Positions 28,458-37,434 are shown, counted from the first letter of the stretch. The stretch: 64,000 nt of DNA from Brevundimonas sp. EYE_349 (GCF_023147505.1 NZ_JAHXPB010000011.1:41984-105983), one strand, 5' to 3'. Made by a program: numbers and translations. Notes: generated by a model not told the origin, from the sequence alone.

Positions 28458-29456
28458 TTAAAGCGGGAAATCCAGCCGCGCGGCCCAGGCGCGGACCAGA
28501 TCAGGCCAGACCTGGGCCGATTTGCCTTGGATCAGGCGGATGCCGAAACCGTGGCCGCCTTCTTGGAAAAGATGCGCTTCGGACGGCACGTCGGCGGCCT
28601 TGAGCGTGGTCAGCAGTTGCAGGCTGTTCTCGACCGGCACCGCGGCGTCGTCCATGGCGTGCAGCAGGAAGACGGGCGCCGCGCCACGCCAGTCCATCTT
28701 CTCCAGGGAGTAGGCCGCGATCCGCTCAGGCGACGGCGCTTCGCCCAGCAATTGGGTGCGCGATCCGGCGTGAACATAGGGGTCCGCCATGGTCGCCACG
28801 GGATACATCAGCACGGTCGCATCCGGGCGGAACGACACAGCATCGGCAGCATCCGTCGGCGCATAGGTCGCATCCGCACGCGCGCTGGCCAGACCCGCCA
28901 GATGTCCACCGGCGGAAGCGCCCAGGACGCCGATCCTGTTCGGATAGACGCCATAGTCGGCGGCCCGACTGCGGATAAGGCGGATGGCGCGCTGGGCGTC
29001 CTGTAGCGGCGCGTCAGCGCCAGCCGCCCAGCCGTCGGCGGGCAAGCGATAGCGCAGCACGAAGCAGGTCGTGCCGCTGGCGGCGAAAACCCGCGCCACG
29101 TCATACCCCTCCTTGTCGAGCACGGCCCAGCGATAACCGCCGCCAGGGATCAGCAGCATGGCCGATCCGTTCGGGCGCTGGGGCCGGAAGACGGTCAGGA
29201 TCGGATCGGTCGTATATTGGGCGTATCGGTCATGAAAAGTCGGATCGGTCGAACGCTCTGGCACGATGGGTGTGACGCTCACTCCCCGCCGGCCCGGCGC
29301 GCCGCCGGGCCACAAACGTATGACTTCGGCCGGGTCGGGCGGGCCTGCGCGACCCGCGTCTGCTGTCGTCTGCGCCGACGCACGCGGCGCAGCCCAGGCC
29401 ATCCCGGCCCCTGCGGCCAAACCCAGAAGCGCCCTGCGTTCGATATCCATCGTCAT
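28458..29456 (-). CDS. Alpha/beta hydrolase, acetyl-esterase-like
   Basis: A 332-residue exported alpha/beta hydrolase. ATG 29456 is preceded by AGGA at 7 bases and gives a signal with IERRALLGLAAGAGMAW. Motifs: oxyanion-hole block LLIPGGGYRWAV, nucleophile elbow VLGASAGGHLAG, the acidic HAMDDAAVP and the terminal His in EGGHGFGIRL. This set matches the esterase/lipase group that includes xylan and pectin acetylesterases. It is third in a minus-strand operon after the hydratase and ExuT-like genes, and so under the operator at about 31800. Confidence 0.85.
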   Translation of the reverse strand: MTMDIERRALLGLAAGAGMAWAAPRASAQTTADAGRAGPPDPAEVIRLWPGGAPGRRGVSVTPIVPERSTDPTFHDRYAQYTTDPILTVFRPQRPNGSAMLLIPGGGYRWAVLDKEGYDVARVFAASGTTCFVLRYRLPADGWAAGADAPLQDAQRAIRLIRSRAADYGVYPNRIGVLGASAGGHLAGLASARADATYAPTDAADAVSFRPDATVLMYPVATMADPYVHAGSRTQLLGEAPSPERIAAYSLEKMDWRGAAPVFLLHAMDDAAVPVENSLQLLTTLKAADVPSEAHLFQEGGHGFGIRLIQGKSAQVWPDLVRAWAARLDFPL

Positions 29457-29538
29457 GCTCACATCCTGAAAGGAACGCAGCCGGACGATCACTCGCCCGG
29501 CCGCAATCCTCAATGACTTTAGGTCCTACGCCCCTCCG

Positions 29539-30825
29539 TCAGACCTTGGCCTGCTCGTATCTCGGCGAGATCAGATGCACGACCAGCAGCGCGATCAGAT
29601 AGGCCGAGGCCGCGACGATGAAGATGGGCGTATAGGTGCCGATCTTCTCCAGCACGTAGCCGGCGTATTTGGCCATCGCCATGCCGCCGATGGCGCCCAA
29701 CATCCCGCCGATGCCGACGACCGATCCCACGGCGGAACGCGGGAAGACATCGCCCGGCAGGGCGTAGAGGTTGGCCGAGAAACCCTGGTGCGCCGCCGTC
29801 GCCAGACCGATGATGCCGACCGCGACCCACAGGTTGGACGCCATGGCGGCGAAGGCCACAGGCACCGCGCACAGGGCGCAGATCAGCATGGTGATCTTGC
29901 GCGCCTTGTTGACGCTCATGCCGCGATGCATGAAGCGCGAGGAAAGCCAGCCGCCGCCGACCGAGCCGACGTCCGACAGCAGATAGATGGCGACCAGCGG
30001 CGGGCCGAACGTCTTCAGATCCAGACCGTATGTCTTGCCTAGAAAATCCGGCAGCCAGAACAGGAACATCCACCAAATCGGATCGATCAGGAACTTGCCC
30101 AGGGCATAGGCCCAGGTCTCCTTGACCGTCAGAAGCTTGGTCCATTTGACCTTTTCGACCACATCGGCCGGATCCTGCTCGATATAGGCCAGTTCGGCAG
30201 CAGACAGCTTCTTCTGCTCGCGCGGCCGGCGATAGATCAACAGCCAGATCGGCAGCCAGATCAGACCCAGAACGCCGGTGATGACGAAGGCCATCTGCCA
30301 GCCGAAGGCCAGAACCAGTCCCGGCACGATCAGGGGCGTGACGATGGCGCCGATATTGGTCCCCGCGTTGAACAGACCGGTGGCCAGCGCGCGCTCCTTC
30401 TTGGGGAACCACTCCGCGACCGCCTTGATCCCGCCGGGGAAGCCGCCGGCCTCACCGACGCCCAGCACCATCCGCGCCATCATGAAGTGCGACAGATCCC
30501 GCGCCGCACCGTGCATGATATGACCGATCTGCCAGATGCCGAAGGCGATCCCCAGGCCCCAACGGGCGCCGATCCGGTCCATGATCCGGCCCCACAACAG
30601 ATAGGCCACGGCGTAGGACGCCTGGAACCAGAAAACGATGTCGGCATAGTCGGTTTCCGACCAGCCGAACTCAGCCGACAGGGTCGGCTTGAGGAAGCCG
30701 ATCATCTGACGGTCGACGTAGTTGATGACCATGGCCGCAAACAGCAGCCACATGATGATCCAGCGATACTTGCCGGGTGATGGCGCCTTGATCTGGATCG
30801 GCGGCGCGACGGAAGCGTCTGACAT
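29539..30825 (-). CDS. exuT: Hexuronate transporter of the major facilitator superfamily (ExuT-like)
   Basis: A 428-residue 12-span MFS protein of the anion:cation symporter family. The N-terminus KYRWIIMWLLFAAMVINYVD and the loop GRIMDRIGARWGLGIAFG are typical of ExuT and related sugar-acid symporters, as is GVGEAGGFPGGIKAVAEWFP. It would carry galacturonate or glucuronate across the inner membrane. It lies between the hydratase and alpha/beta-hydrolase genes. The substrate is inferred from family and from uxaC, uxuB, kduD and kdgK nearby. Confidence 0.85.
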   Translation of the reverse strand: MSDASVAPPIQIKAPSPGKYRWIIMWLLFAAMVINYVDRQMIGFLKPTLSAEFGWSETDYADIVFWFQASYAVAYLLWGRIMDRIGARWGLGIAFGIWQIGHIMHGAARDLSHFMMARMVLGVGEAGGFPGGIKAVAEWFPKKERALATGLFNAGTNIGAIVTPLIVPGLVLAFGWQMAFVITGVLGLIWLPIWLLIYRRPREQKKLSAAELAYIEQDPADVVEKVKWTKLLTVKETWAYALGKFLIDPIWWMFLFWLPDFLGKTYGLDLKTFGPPLVAIYLLSDVGSVGGGWLSSRFMHRGMSVNKARKITMLICALCAVPVAFAAMASNLWVAVGIIGLATAAHQGFSANLYALPGDVFPRSAVGSVVGIGGMLGAIGGMAMAKYAGYVLEKIGTYTPIFIVAASAYLIALLVVHLISPRYEQAKV

Positions 30826-30915
30826 GGTTATGAAAACCCGTTCCTGTTATTTCCTCGACGCATCCCCTGCTCTTTTCCGTCCCTGAACGGCGGCGGGGTT
30901 GACGTCCGATGATGT

Positions 30916-31752
30916 TTACTGGGCTTCGGCCTTGACGACCGAACAGTGAAGCTCTGCGATACCTCTGAAAATGCAAACGGCCTCGTCGCCGGCATGGACG
31001 CGGTGAACCCCCGTGACGGCGCCGGTCGAGACCAGCGCGCCCGCCTTCAGCGGACGCCCCCAGCGCGCGCAATGCTCCAGAAGAAACCGCACGGATTCCA
31101 TCGCGCCGCCCGCCAGGGACAACGAACCGCCCGTGCCGACGCTGGCGCCGTTGATGACCGTTTCGACCTCGATGTGGTCCAGGCGTTCGCGCCAGTTCTC
31201 GACCTCCGGGCCGATCATCAAGCCGCCGTTGTTGCCGAAGTCGGAAGCGACGACGGCCGATCCCAGGTCATTGATCGCCGATAGAGGGCTGCCGGCCAGT
31301 TCGACGCCGACGAACACCTTGTCGACGGCGGCGACAGCCTCCTCGATGGTCCAGTCCGTCTTGGCGGGATCGGCGTCGGCGCCGATGCGGGCGATGAACT
31401 CCGATTCGACGGCGGCGAAACCGCCCTCGATCTCGGGCAGCGGCACGACCGTGTCGCCGGGGGCCGGCCAGACATTGCGCGCGAAAATGGCCCCCGCCAG
31501 ACGATGGACGCCCAGAGTTTCCTGCTGCGCCGGCGACACGCCCCCCACCTTCCATCCCACCACCGCGTCGGGGAACAGTCCGATGGCGATGTCCTGAATG
31601 GCGTAGGATTCCGTCATGCTCTGGGGAATGGCGCCCGGATAGTCGGGCGTATGGCGCGCAGCCAACCGCGCCTCGACGAACCGCCGCGCGATCACGGCGG
31701 CATCGGCGGCCGTGGTGTCGGTCTCGTCCGCAAGATTAGGGGTCGAAGTCAA
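30916..31752 (-). CDS. 2-keto-4-pentenoate hydratase-like protein (FAH superfamily)
   Basis: A 278-residue protein of the hydratase/decarboxylase branch of the fumarylacetoacetate hydrolase superfamily. VVGWKVGG near residue 65, the metal-binding acidic pair in AAVESEFIARIG, KVFVGVELAG and NNGGLMIGPEV are recognisable. Classical members act in aromatic meta-cleavage, but no aromatic genes are present. As first gene of an operon with ExuT and an esterase behind a LacI-type operator, it more likely handles a 2-keto-3-deoxy sugar acid. That role is inference. Confidence 0.8.
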   Translation of the reverse strand: MTSTPNLADETDTTAADAAVIARRFVEARLAARHTPDYPGAIPQSMTESYAIQDIAIGLFPDAVVGWKVGGVSPAQQETLGVHRLAGAIFARNVWPAPGDTVVPLPEIEGGFAAVESEFIARIGADADPAKTDWTIEEAVAAVDKVFVGVELAGSPLSAINDLGSAVVASDFGNNGGLMIGPEVENWRERLDHIEVETVINGASVGTGGSLSLAGGAMESVRFLLEHCARWGRPLKAGALVSTGAVTGVHRVHAGDEAVCIFRGIAELHCSVVKAEAQ

Positions 31753-31792
31753 GATCGTAGCCTCGTGAATAGAGCGCGATAAGAAAGAGGAA

Positions 31793-31807
31793 GGAAACCG
31801 GTGTCAA
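31793..31807. promoter_or_regulatory. Predicted LacI-family operator, hydratase / lacI-type gene spacer
   Basis: GGAAACCGGTGTCAA at 31793-31807, centred on 31799.5, between the divergent starts at 31752 and 31888. A half-site TCCGGTTT follows at 31808-31815. It would control the hydratase-exuT-esterase operon and let the LacI-type regulator control itself. Confidence 0.7.
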
Positions 31808-31887
31808 TCCGGTTTAGCGCACACCCATGGCGTCGGCGACGAGTCGCGTCTATGCGTTGAAGCTCCACATAGAGAAGGAGCCGAACC

Positions 31888-32937
31888 TTGGCTCAAGACG
31901 ATCCGCGATCCGGCAAGCCGGGCAAGCGGGCCACCATCAACGATGTCGCCAGGGAGGCTCAGGTCTCCAAGAAGACCGTCTCGCGGGTCATCAACCAGTC
32001 GCTGTTCGTCAAGGAAGACACGCGCGAGCGGGTCAACGCCGTCATCAAGACGCTGGGCTTCATCCCCGATCCCCAGGCGCGCGCCCTGGCTTTCCGGCGA
32101 TCTTTCCTGGTCGGGCTGATCTACGACAACCCCAGTCCGACCTATGTGGTGAACATGCAGCAGGGAGTGTTGGACGCACTTAAGGGCTCCGGCCTGGAAC
32201 TGGTCGTCCACCCTTGCAACCGCAACTCCCCTACCCTGCTGGAAGATATCCAGGGCTTTGTCGAGCGGCAGCGGCTGTATGGCGTCGTCATGCCGCCGTC
32301 GGTGTCGGAGGATGAACGGGTCATCGACCTGCTGCGCGATCTCGACTGCGCCTATGTCCGCATCGCCTCGGTGGCGCTCGACGAGCCGCAATCCATGGTG
32401 GTCACCAACGACTGGATCGGCGCGGCCGAGGCGGCGACGCATCTGGCGGACCTGGGACACAGTCGAATCGGTCTGGTGCGCGGCCCGGACCTGTTCCGGT
32501 CGTCGGCCGTGCGGGGCCAGGGCTTCCTGGACGCCCTGGCCGAGCGCGGCATTCCGCTGGACCCGGCCTATGACTTCAAGGGCGCCTATACGTTCGAATC
32601 GGGCGTCGAGGCTGGGCACGCCCTGTTGGCGCTGGATACGCCGCCGACCGCCATCTTCACCCTGAACGATGACATGGCCATAGGGGTGATGCAGGCGGCG
32701 CGGGATCGCGGTCTGGAGTTGCCGCGCGACCTTTCTGTCGTGGGCTTTGACGACCTGCCGATGGCGGCGCGGGTCTGGCCCAATCTGACATCGGTCCGTC
32801 TGCCGATCCGCGACATGGGGCGGATGGCCGCCGAAAAGCTGCTGGCGCCGATGCGCGGCGTCGATCCGGCGAAGATGCAGCAGCCGGACGTTCGCCCCGC
32901 CCTTGTCGTACGCAAGTCGGCGATTCCTGCGTCCTAG
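31888..32937 (+). CDS. LacI-family transcriptional regulator, likely master of the pectin locus
   Basis: A 349-residue LacI/GalR regulator. The helix-turn-helix is near residues 15-37 (ATINDVAREAQVSKKTVSRV) with hinge helix PDPQARALAF, then a periplasmic-binding-type sensor domain (VGLIYDNPSPTYVVNMQQGV, FTLNDDMAIGVMQAARDRG, LSVVGFDDLP). The start is TTG at 31888, preceded by AGAAGGAG. It is divergent from the hydratase-exuT operon across an ACCGGT palindrome and is the only LacI-type gene among eight such sites. The inducer is probably a pectin breakdown intermediate such as 2-keto-3-deoxygluconate, by analogy with KdgR-like roles. Confidence 0.9.
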   Translation: MAQDDPRSGKPGKRATINDVAREAQVSKKTVSRVINQSLFVKEDTRERVNAVIKTLGFIPDPQARALAFRRSFLVGLIYDNPSPTYVVNMQQGVLDALKGSGLELVVHPCNRNSPTLLEDIQGFVERQRLYGVVMPPSVSEDERVIDLLRDLDCAYVRIASVALDEPQSMVVTNDWIGAAEAATHLADLGHSRIGLVRGPDLFRSSAVRGQGFLDALAERGIPLDPAYDFKGAYTFESGVEAGHALLALDTPPTAIFTLNDDMAIGVMQAARDRGLELPRDLSVVGFDDLPMAARVWPNLTSVRLPIRDMGRMAAEKLLAPMRGVDPAKMQQPDVRPALVVRKSAIPAS

Positions 32938-32943
32938 AAAATC

Positions 32944-32971
32944 GGTCGGCGCGCGCGGTCGTGCGCCGACC
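32944..32971. terminator. Bidirectional terminator between lacI-type gene and the isomerase
   Basis: GGTCGGCGC (32944-32952) pairs perfectly with GCGCCGACC (32963-32971). On the minus strand it is followed by GATTTTCTAGG. It lies between convergent stops at 32937 and 32980. Confidence 0.7.
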
Positions 32972-32979
32972 TCCAGACG

Positions 32980-33642
32980 TCAAGCCGTTTCCAGCGCGGG
33001 CTTGGCGGCGAGTACGCCCTTCAGATAGTCGCGGATGCCTTCATCCGTGGCGTTGGCGAAGAAGTAATCTTGGAAGCGCTCGCCGGCGATGGCGGCCTTC
33101 AACAGGTCCTGATCCATGGTCCTCAGCACCGTCAGCATGTCGTGGCAGGTGACGGCCTTCAGGGTGCTGAGGACGCCGCGGTTCTTGCGCATGATCTCGG
33201 CGCGTTCCTTGGGATAGCCCAAGCCGCGCTCGCCCTCGAACAGCTTGCGATAGACATCCTGAAGGTTCAGTTCCGCCGCCCAGCCGAAGCCCTTGGCGTA
33301 AGGCATGGAGATGGCGTTGCCGTCGTTGATCTGACCGAACAGGAAGGCGTCGGTGGGATCGATCACCAGACCGCAGAAGACTCCGGGCATGCTGTTGCAG
33401 GCCAGCATCGAGCCCATGCCCGTGCCGCACCCCGTCACGACGAAATCAGCCGCGCCCGAGTTCAGCAGAATGCCGGTCAGGACGCCGTTCATCACATAGG
33501 TCAGCGACGCCTTGTCCTCGGGCGCGTACATTCCATAGTGGAAGACCTCGTGGCCCAGCGGCTCCGCGACGGCGTTCAGGGCGGCGTTCACCGTCTCGCT
33601 TTTGGCGGCCTGGCTGTTTTCGATGATGAGAGCGATCTTCAT
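32980..33642 (-). CDS. RpiB/LacA/LacB-family isomerase, candidate 5-keto-4-deoxyuronate isomerase
   Basis: A 220-residue protein of the RpiB/LacAB superfamily. ATG 33642 has GAGGA upstream and starts MKIALIIENSQAAKSETV. Characteristic blocks are FHYGMYAPEDKASLTYVMNG, GAADFVVTGCGTGMGSML (the phosphate-loop-like turn) and FLFGQINDGNAISMPYAKGF. It is divergent from kduD across one operator, the usual place of kduI, which is absent. Streptococcal DhuI is a known RpiB-fold enzyme doing the KduI reaction. I infer it isomerises 4-deoxy-5-keto-uronate to the KduD substrate. Confidence 0.75.
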   Translation of the reverse strand: MKIALIIENSQAAKSETVNAALNAVAEPLGHEVFHYGMYAPEDKASLTYVMNGVLTGILLNSGAADFVVTGCGTGMGSMLACNSMPGVFCGLVIDPTDAFLFGQINDGNAISMPYAKGFGWAAELNLQDVYRKLFEGERGLGYPKERAEIMRKNRGVLSTLKAVTCHDMLTVLRTMDQDLLKAAIAGERFQDYFFANATDEGIRDYLKGVLAAKPALETA

Positions 33643-33683
33643 GGGTATCCTCAGTGGCGACTGTGCGGGCGAGCCGACAGATG

Positions 33684-33700
33684 TGGTTATCATCTAACCA
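33684..33700. promoter_or_regulatory. Second palindrome in the isomerase / kduD spacer (GntR-like)
   Basis: TGGTTA-TCATC-TAACCA at 33684-33700 is a perfect 6-bp inverted repeat with a 5-base spacer. Its form resembles GntR/FadR-type operators with TGGT/ACCA arms. It differs from the ACCGGT sites and lies between the isomerase start and the LacI-type site. Confidence 0.45.
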
Positions 33701-33714
33701 TTTACATCTGTATA

Positions 33715-33729
33715 TGACACCGGTTACCA
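33715..33729. promoter_or_regulatory. Predicted LacI-family operator, isomerase / kduD spacer
   Basis: TGACACCGGTTACCA at 33715-33729, a full match to the family consensus seen across the locus. It is 56 bases upstream of the kduD ATG and about 70 upstream of the divergent isomerase ATG. Confidence 0.72.
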
Positions 33730-33784
33730 CCTGAGACAAGTCGGGTCCGATCCGACGTTCGAAATCGACCTGAGAGGAAACACC

Positions 33785-34543
33785 ATGAGCAATCCGTTCG
33801 ACCTGACCGGCAAGGTCGCCTTGGTCACCGGGGGCAACACGGGTCTGGGTCAGGGCATCGCCCTGGCCTTGGCCGAGGCCGGCGCCGACATTGTCTCGGT
33901 CGCCCTGTCCGATTCCGACGATACGGTCGCCCAGGTTCAGGCCATGGGCCGGCGCGCCCACGCCGTCAGCGCCGACCTGACCTCGATCGAACCGGTCGAG
34001 CGCGTTCTGGCCGAGGCGCTTCAGGCCATGGGTCGGGTGGATATTCTGGTCAACAACGCCGGTCTGATCCGCCGCGCCGACGCCGTCGACTTCTCCGAAG
34101 CCGACTGGGATCTGGTGATGAACATCAATCTGAAGACCGTCTTCTTCATGAGCCAGGCGGTCGCCCGCCACTTCATCAAACAGGGCGACGGCGGCAAGAT
34201 AATCAACATCGCCTCCATGCTGTCCTTCCAGGGCGGCATCCGCGTGCCGTCCTACACCGCGTCCAAGTCTGGCGTGGCGGGTCTGACCAAGCTGATGGCC
34301 AACGAATGGGCGCCGCACGGCATCACCGCCAACGCCATCGCCCCTGGCTATTTCGCCACGGCCAACACCCAGGCCCTGCGTGAAGACCCGGTGCGGTCGG
34401 CCGAGATCCTGGGCCGCATTCCCGCCGGTCGCTGGGGCCAGCCCTCGGACCTGGGCGGCGCCGCCGTCTTCCTGGCCAGCCGGGCCTCCGACTATGTTCA
34501 GGGCGCCATCCTGCCGGTCGACGGCGGCTGGCAGGCGCGCTGA
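33785..34543 (+). CDS. kduD: 2-dehydro-3-deoxy-D-gluconate 5-dehydrogenase
   Basis: A 252-residue short-chain dehydrogenase. The cofactor motif is TGGNTGLGQGIA (residues about 15-26), followed by NNAGLIRRADAVDF (typical of KduD) and the catalytic Tyr-Lys in SYTASKSGVAGL. It ends YVQGAILPVDGGWQAR as KduD proteins do. It reduces 3-deoxy-D-glycero-2,5-hexodiulosonate to 2-keto-3-deoxygluconate in the cytoplasm. AGAGGAAACACC precedes the ATG. kdgK, the next step, follows by 20 bases. Confidence 0.9.
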   Translation: MSNPFDLTGKVALVTGGNTGLGQGIALALAEAGADIVSVALSDSDDTVAQVQAMGRRAHAVSADLTSIEPVERVLAEALQAMGRVDILVNNAGLIRRADAVDFSEADWDLVMNINLKTVFFMSQAVARHFIKQGDGGKIINIASMLSFQGGIRVPSYTASKSGVAGLTKLMANEWAPHGITANAIAPGYFATANTQALREDPVRSAEILGRIPAGRWGQPSDLGGAAVFLASRASDYVQGAILPVDGGWQAR

Positions 34544-34563
34544 GACACGGTTAGCCTTCCGAC

Positions 34564-35622
34564 ATGACCAACACCGCCTCGGGTCCCTCGGCCGCCTCCC
34601 GCGCCATCCTCTGCTTCGGCGAGATGCTGCTGCGGCTGTCGCCCAATCAGAATGAACTGCTGATGCAGTCCCCCGCCCTGACCGTGCGTCCGGGCGGGGC
34701 CGAGGCGAATGTCGCCGTGGCCCTGGCCCGCTTCGGCGCGCCGACGCGGATGGCGACGGTCCTGCCGGACAATGCGCTCGGCCACGCCGCCCGCGACGAG
34801 GTGCGAAGGCACGGCGTCGACACCACCCCCATTGTCTTCACGGCGGGACGAATGGGCCTGTATTTCCTGACGCCCGGCGCCGTGCGCCGTCCGTCCGAAG
34901 TCCTCTATGACCGCGCGGGTTCGGCCTTCGTCGAGCATGTGAACACCGCCTTCGACTGGGACCAACTGCTGGACGGCGTCGAATGGCTGCACGCCTCGGG
35001 CGTCACGCCCGCGACCGGCCCCAACGGCTCGGCCGCCGCTGTCACCATCATCGAGGCCGCGGCCAACAAGGGGGTGAAGGTCAGCTATGACGGCAACTTC
35101 CGCGGCAAGCTGTGGGACCAGTGGGACGGCGATCCGCCCGCGACCCTTGGCCGGATGCTGGCCGGCGCCACCGTCGCCTTCGCCGACGACCGCGACTTCG
35201 CCTTGGTGCTGAAGACGACGTTCGACAGCCCCGACCCAGCCGAGCGCCGCCGTCAGGCCGCCAAGGCCGCCTTCGCCGCCTTCCCCCGCCTGGAACGCAT
35301 CGCCTGCACCCTGCGGGTTCAGGACAGCGTCGCCGACCAGGCCCTGTCGGCGGTCATGCTGACCCGCGACGGGGACAGCATCATCGAGACCCATGCCGAA
35401 GCCATCCACCTGACCGGCGTCGTCGACCGCGTCGGCGGCGGCGACGCCTTTGCTTCCGGCGTCCTGTTCGGTCTGTGGAGCGGATGGGTGGATCAGCAGG
35501 CGCTCGACTTCGGCCTGGCCGCCGCCGGACTGAAACACTCGGTCCCCGGCGACTTCAACCTGTTCACCGCCGACCAGGTACACGCCGCCATGAGCGACGG
35601 CGGGTTCGATATCCGGCGATAG
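34564..35622 (+). CDS. kdgK: 2-keto-3-deoxygluconate kinase
   Basis: A 352-residue PfkB-family sugar kinase. The N-terminal CFGEMLLRLSP and VRPGGAEANVAVALARFG are family signature 1. VDRVGGGDAFASGVLFGL near 296-313 is signature 2 with the catalytic Asp. YDGNFRGKLW near 178 is typical of KdgK. It phosphorylates 2-keto-3-deoxygluconate to KDPG. The KDPG aldolase gene is not in the window. It follows kduD in the same operon. Confidence 0.88.
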   Translation: MTNTASGPSAASRAILCFGEMLLRLSPNQNELLMQSPALTVRPGGAEANVAVALARFGAPTRMATVLPDNALGHAARDEVRRHGVDTTPIVFTAGRMGLYFLTPGAVRRPSEVLYDRAGSAFVEHVNTAFDWDQLLDGVEWLHASGVTPATGPNGSAAAVTIIEAAANKGVKVSYDGNFRGKLWDQWDGDPPATLGRMLAGATVAFADDRDFALVLKTTFDSPDPAERRRQAAKAAFAAFPRLERIACTLRVQDSVADQALSAVMLTRDGDSIIETHAEAIHLTGVVDRVGGGDAFASGVLFGLWSGWVDQQALDFGLAAAGLKHSVPGDFNLFTADQVHAAMSDGGFDIRR

Positions 35623-35696
35623 GCGGATGCATCCTGATTTGGAGGAGGCTGGGGCGACAAGTCCCTGCAGCCCTTCCCGTCAGCGTCGGGGGACTA

Positions 35697-35711
35697 GGAA
35701 ACCGGTGTCAA
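35697..35711. promoter_or_regulatory. Predicted LacI-family operator upstream of the second PL10
   Basis: GGAAACCGGTGTCAA at 35697-35711, identical over 15 bases to the site at 31793-31807. It lies 69 bases before the PL10 ATG. Confidence 0.72.
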
Positions 35712-35779
35712 TCATGCTTGATTGATGTTTCGAAACGGTCGCCAAGAACCGTCCGAGAGAGGTCACACCAGGAGTTCCC

Positions 35780-37423
35780 ATGCCCGCCACATCCATGAAC
35801 CGTCGCGCCCTGCTGGCCGCAGGCGCAGCCGCCACCTTCGTCGCCGCATCCGCCCCCGCCTTTGCCCAAGCGTCGCCTGAGCGCGCCGCCGTGCTGGACG
35901 CCATGAAGCGCGCCGCCCGGTTCATGAGCGAAGAAGCCGCCGTCGATGGGGGCTATGTCTGGCAGTATCTTCCCGACTTCTCGCGCCGCTGGGGCGAGCT
36001 GGAAGCCAATCCGACCATGATCTGGGTCCAGCCGCCGGGCACAGGCACCGTGGGCCACCTGTTCCTGGACGCCTATCACGCCACGGGCGACGAGTTCTAT
36101 TACGAGGCCGCCAAGAAGGCCGCCGACGCCCTGGTCAAGGGCCAGCACCCGCTGGGCGGCTGGAACTATGTCATCGACACCGCCGGCGAGGAGTCGCTGA
36201 AGCAGTGGTATGGGACGGTCGCCGCCAACGCCTGGCGGCTGGAGGAATTCCATCACTATTACGGCAACGCCACCTTCGACGACGCGGGCACGTCGGAGGC
36301 GTCGCAACTGCTGCTGCGCGTCTATCTGGAGAAGAAGGACCGCAAATATCTGGCGCCCCTCAACAAGGCGATCAGCTTCGTGCTGGAGAGCCAGTATCCG
36401 AACGGCGGCTGGCCCCAACGCTATCCGTTCGTCGAGAACGGGGGCCTGCACGGCCACGCCGACTATACCCCCTACATCACCTTCAACGACGATGTGGCGG
36501 GCGAGAACCTGGAGTTCCTGATCTACGCCTATCACGGCCTGGCGCGGAACGGTCGCGGCGACCCGCGCCTGCTGGACGCCATCAATCGCGGCATGGACAT
36601 CTTCGTGAAGACCCAGCAGCCTCAGCCCCAACCGGCGTGGGGCCTTCAGCATTTCCCGGACACCCTGAAGCCGGCGGGCGCCCGGACCATCGAGCCCCAG
36701 GCCTTCGCCACCCACACAACCGGCGCCAACATCAAGTCAATGCTTGGCTTCTATCGCCTGACCGGCGACCGCAAATATCTGGCGCGCCTGCCGGAAGCGC
36801 TGGACTGGCTGGATCAGGTCGCGGCCAAGCCCCCGCTGAACACGCCGGGGCGGACGCATCCGACCTTCATCCTGGAAGGCTCCAACATGCCGATCTACAT
36901 CCACCGGCGCGGGTCCAACATCGCCAATGGTCAGTATTACGCCGACGACAATCCCACCAATCTGATCGTCCACTACGGTTCGTTCCGCAATGTCGACACC
37001 GCCGCCCTGCGCCGCGAATACGAGCAGTTGGCGGTCATGCCGGTCAGCGAGGCGACGCACGGCTCTCCGCTCAAGGCGCGGCCCGGCTCTCTGAACCTGC
37101 CGACGTATTTCACCCTGCAGGACGTGGATGTCTGGGACATGTCGACCGACGCACGTCGCCCCGCCCGACCGGCCGCCGGCCGCGCCGCCGAGGTGATGTC
37201 AGGTCTGAACGCGCGCGGCTATTGGCCCACGCCCCTGACCACCACGTCGAACCCCTATAATGGCCCCTCCCCAACCGCCGTCACGGGCGGCGAGTACCAG
37301 ACGACCCGCGTCGGCGACCTGTGGGACACCTCGCCCTATCACACCGACTTCCCGGTCGAGGGCGTCTCGACCTCAGTCTTCGTGCGCAACATGGGCGACC
37401 TGATCGAGGCTTTGGGAGCGTAG
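35780..37423 (+). CDS. Pectate lyase, PL10-like, Tat-type signal
   Basis: A 547-residue exported protein. MNRRALLAAGAAATFVAAS near the N-terminus is a twin-arginine-type signal. The catalytic region has the PL10 hallmarks ESQYPNGGWPQRYPFVENG and YITFNDDVAGENLEFL, preceded by HPLGGWNYVID. It is longer than the other PL10 by about 110 residues, with a C-terminal extension from about residue 420. AGGAG precedes the ATG 35780. It would degrade de-esterified pectin, and its promoter carries a LacI-type site. Confidence 0.85.
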   Translation: MPATSMNRRALLAAGAAATFVAASAPAFAQASPERAAVLDAMKRAARFMSEEAAVDGGYVWQYLPDFSRRWGELEANPTMIWVQPPGTGTVGHLFLDAYHATGDEFYYEAAKKAADALVKGQHPLGGWNYVIDTAGEESLKQWYGTVAANAWRLEEFHHYYGNATFDDAGTSEASQLLLRVYLEKKDRKYLAPLNKAISFVLESQYPNGGWPQRYPFVENGGLHGHADYTPYITFNDDVAGENLEFLIYAYHGLARNGRGDPRLLDAINRGMDIFVKTQQPQPQPAWGLQHFPDTLKPAGARTIEPQAFATHTTGANIKSMLGFYRLTGDRKYLARLPEALDWLDQVAAKPPLNTPGRTHPTFILEGSNMPIYIHRRGSNIANGQYYADDNPTNLIVHYGSFRNVDTAALRREYEQLAVMPVSEATHGSPLKARPGSLNLPTYFTLQDVDVWDMSTDARRPARPAAGRAAEVMSGLNARGYWPTPLTTTSNPYNGPSPTAVTGGEYQTTRVGDLWDTSPYHTDFPVEGVSTSVFVRNMGDLIEALGA

Positions 37424-37434
37424 GGTACGGCAGC

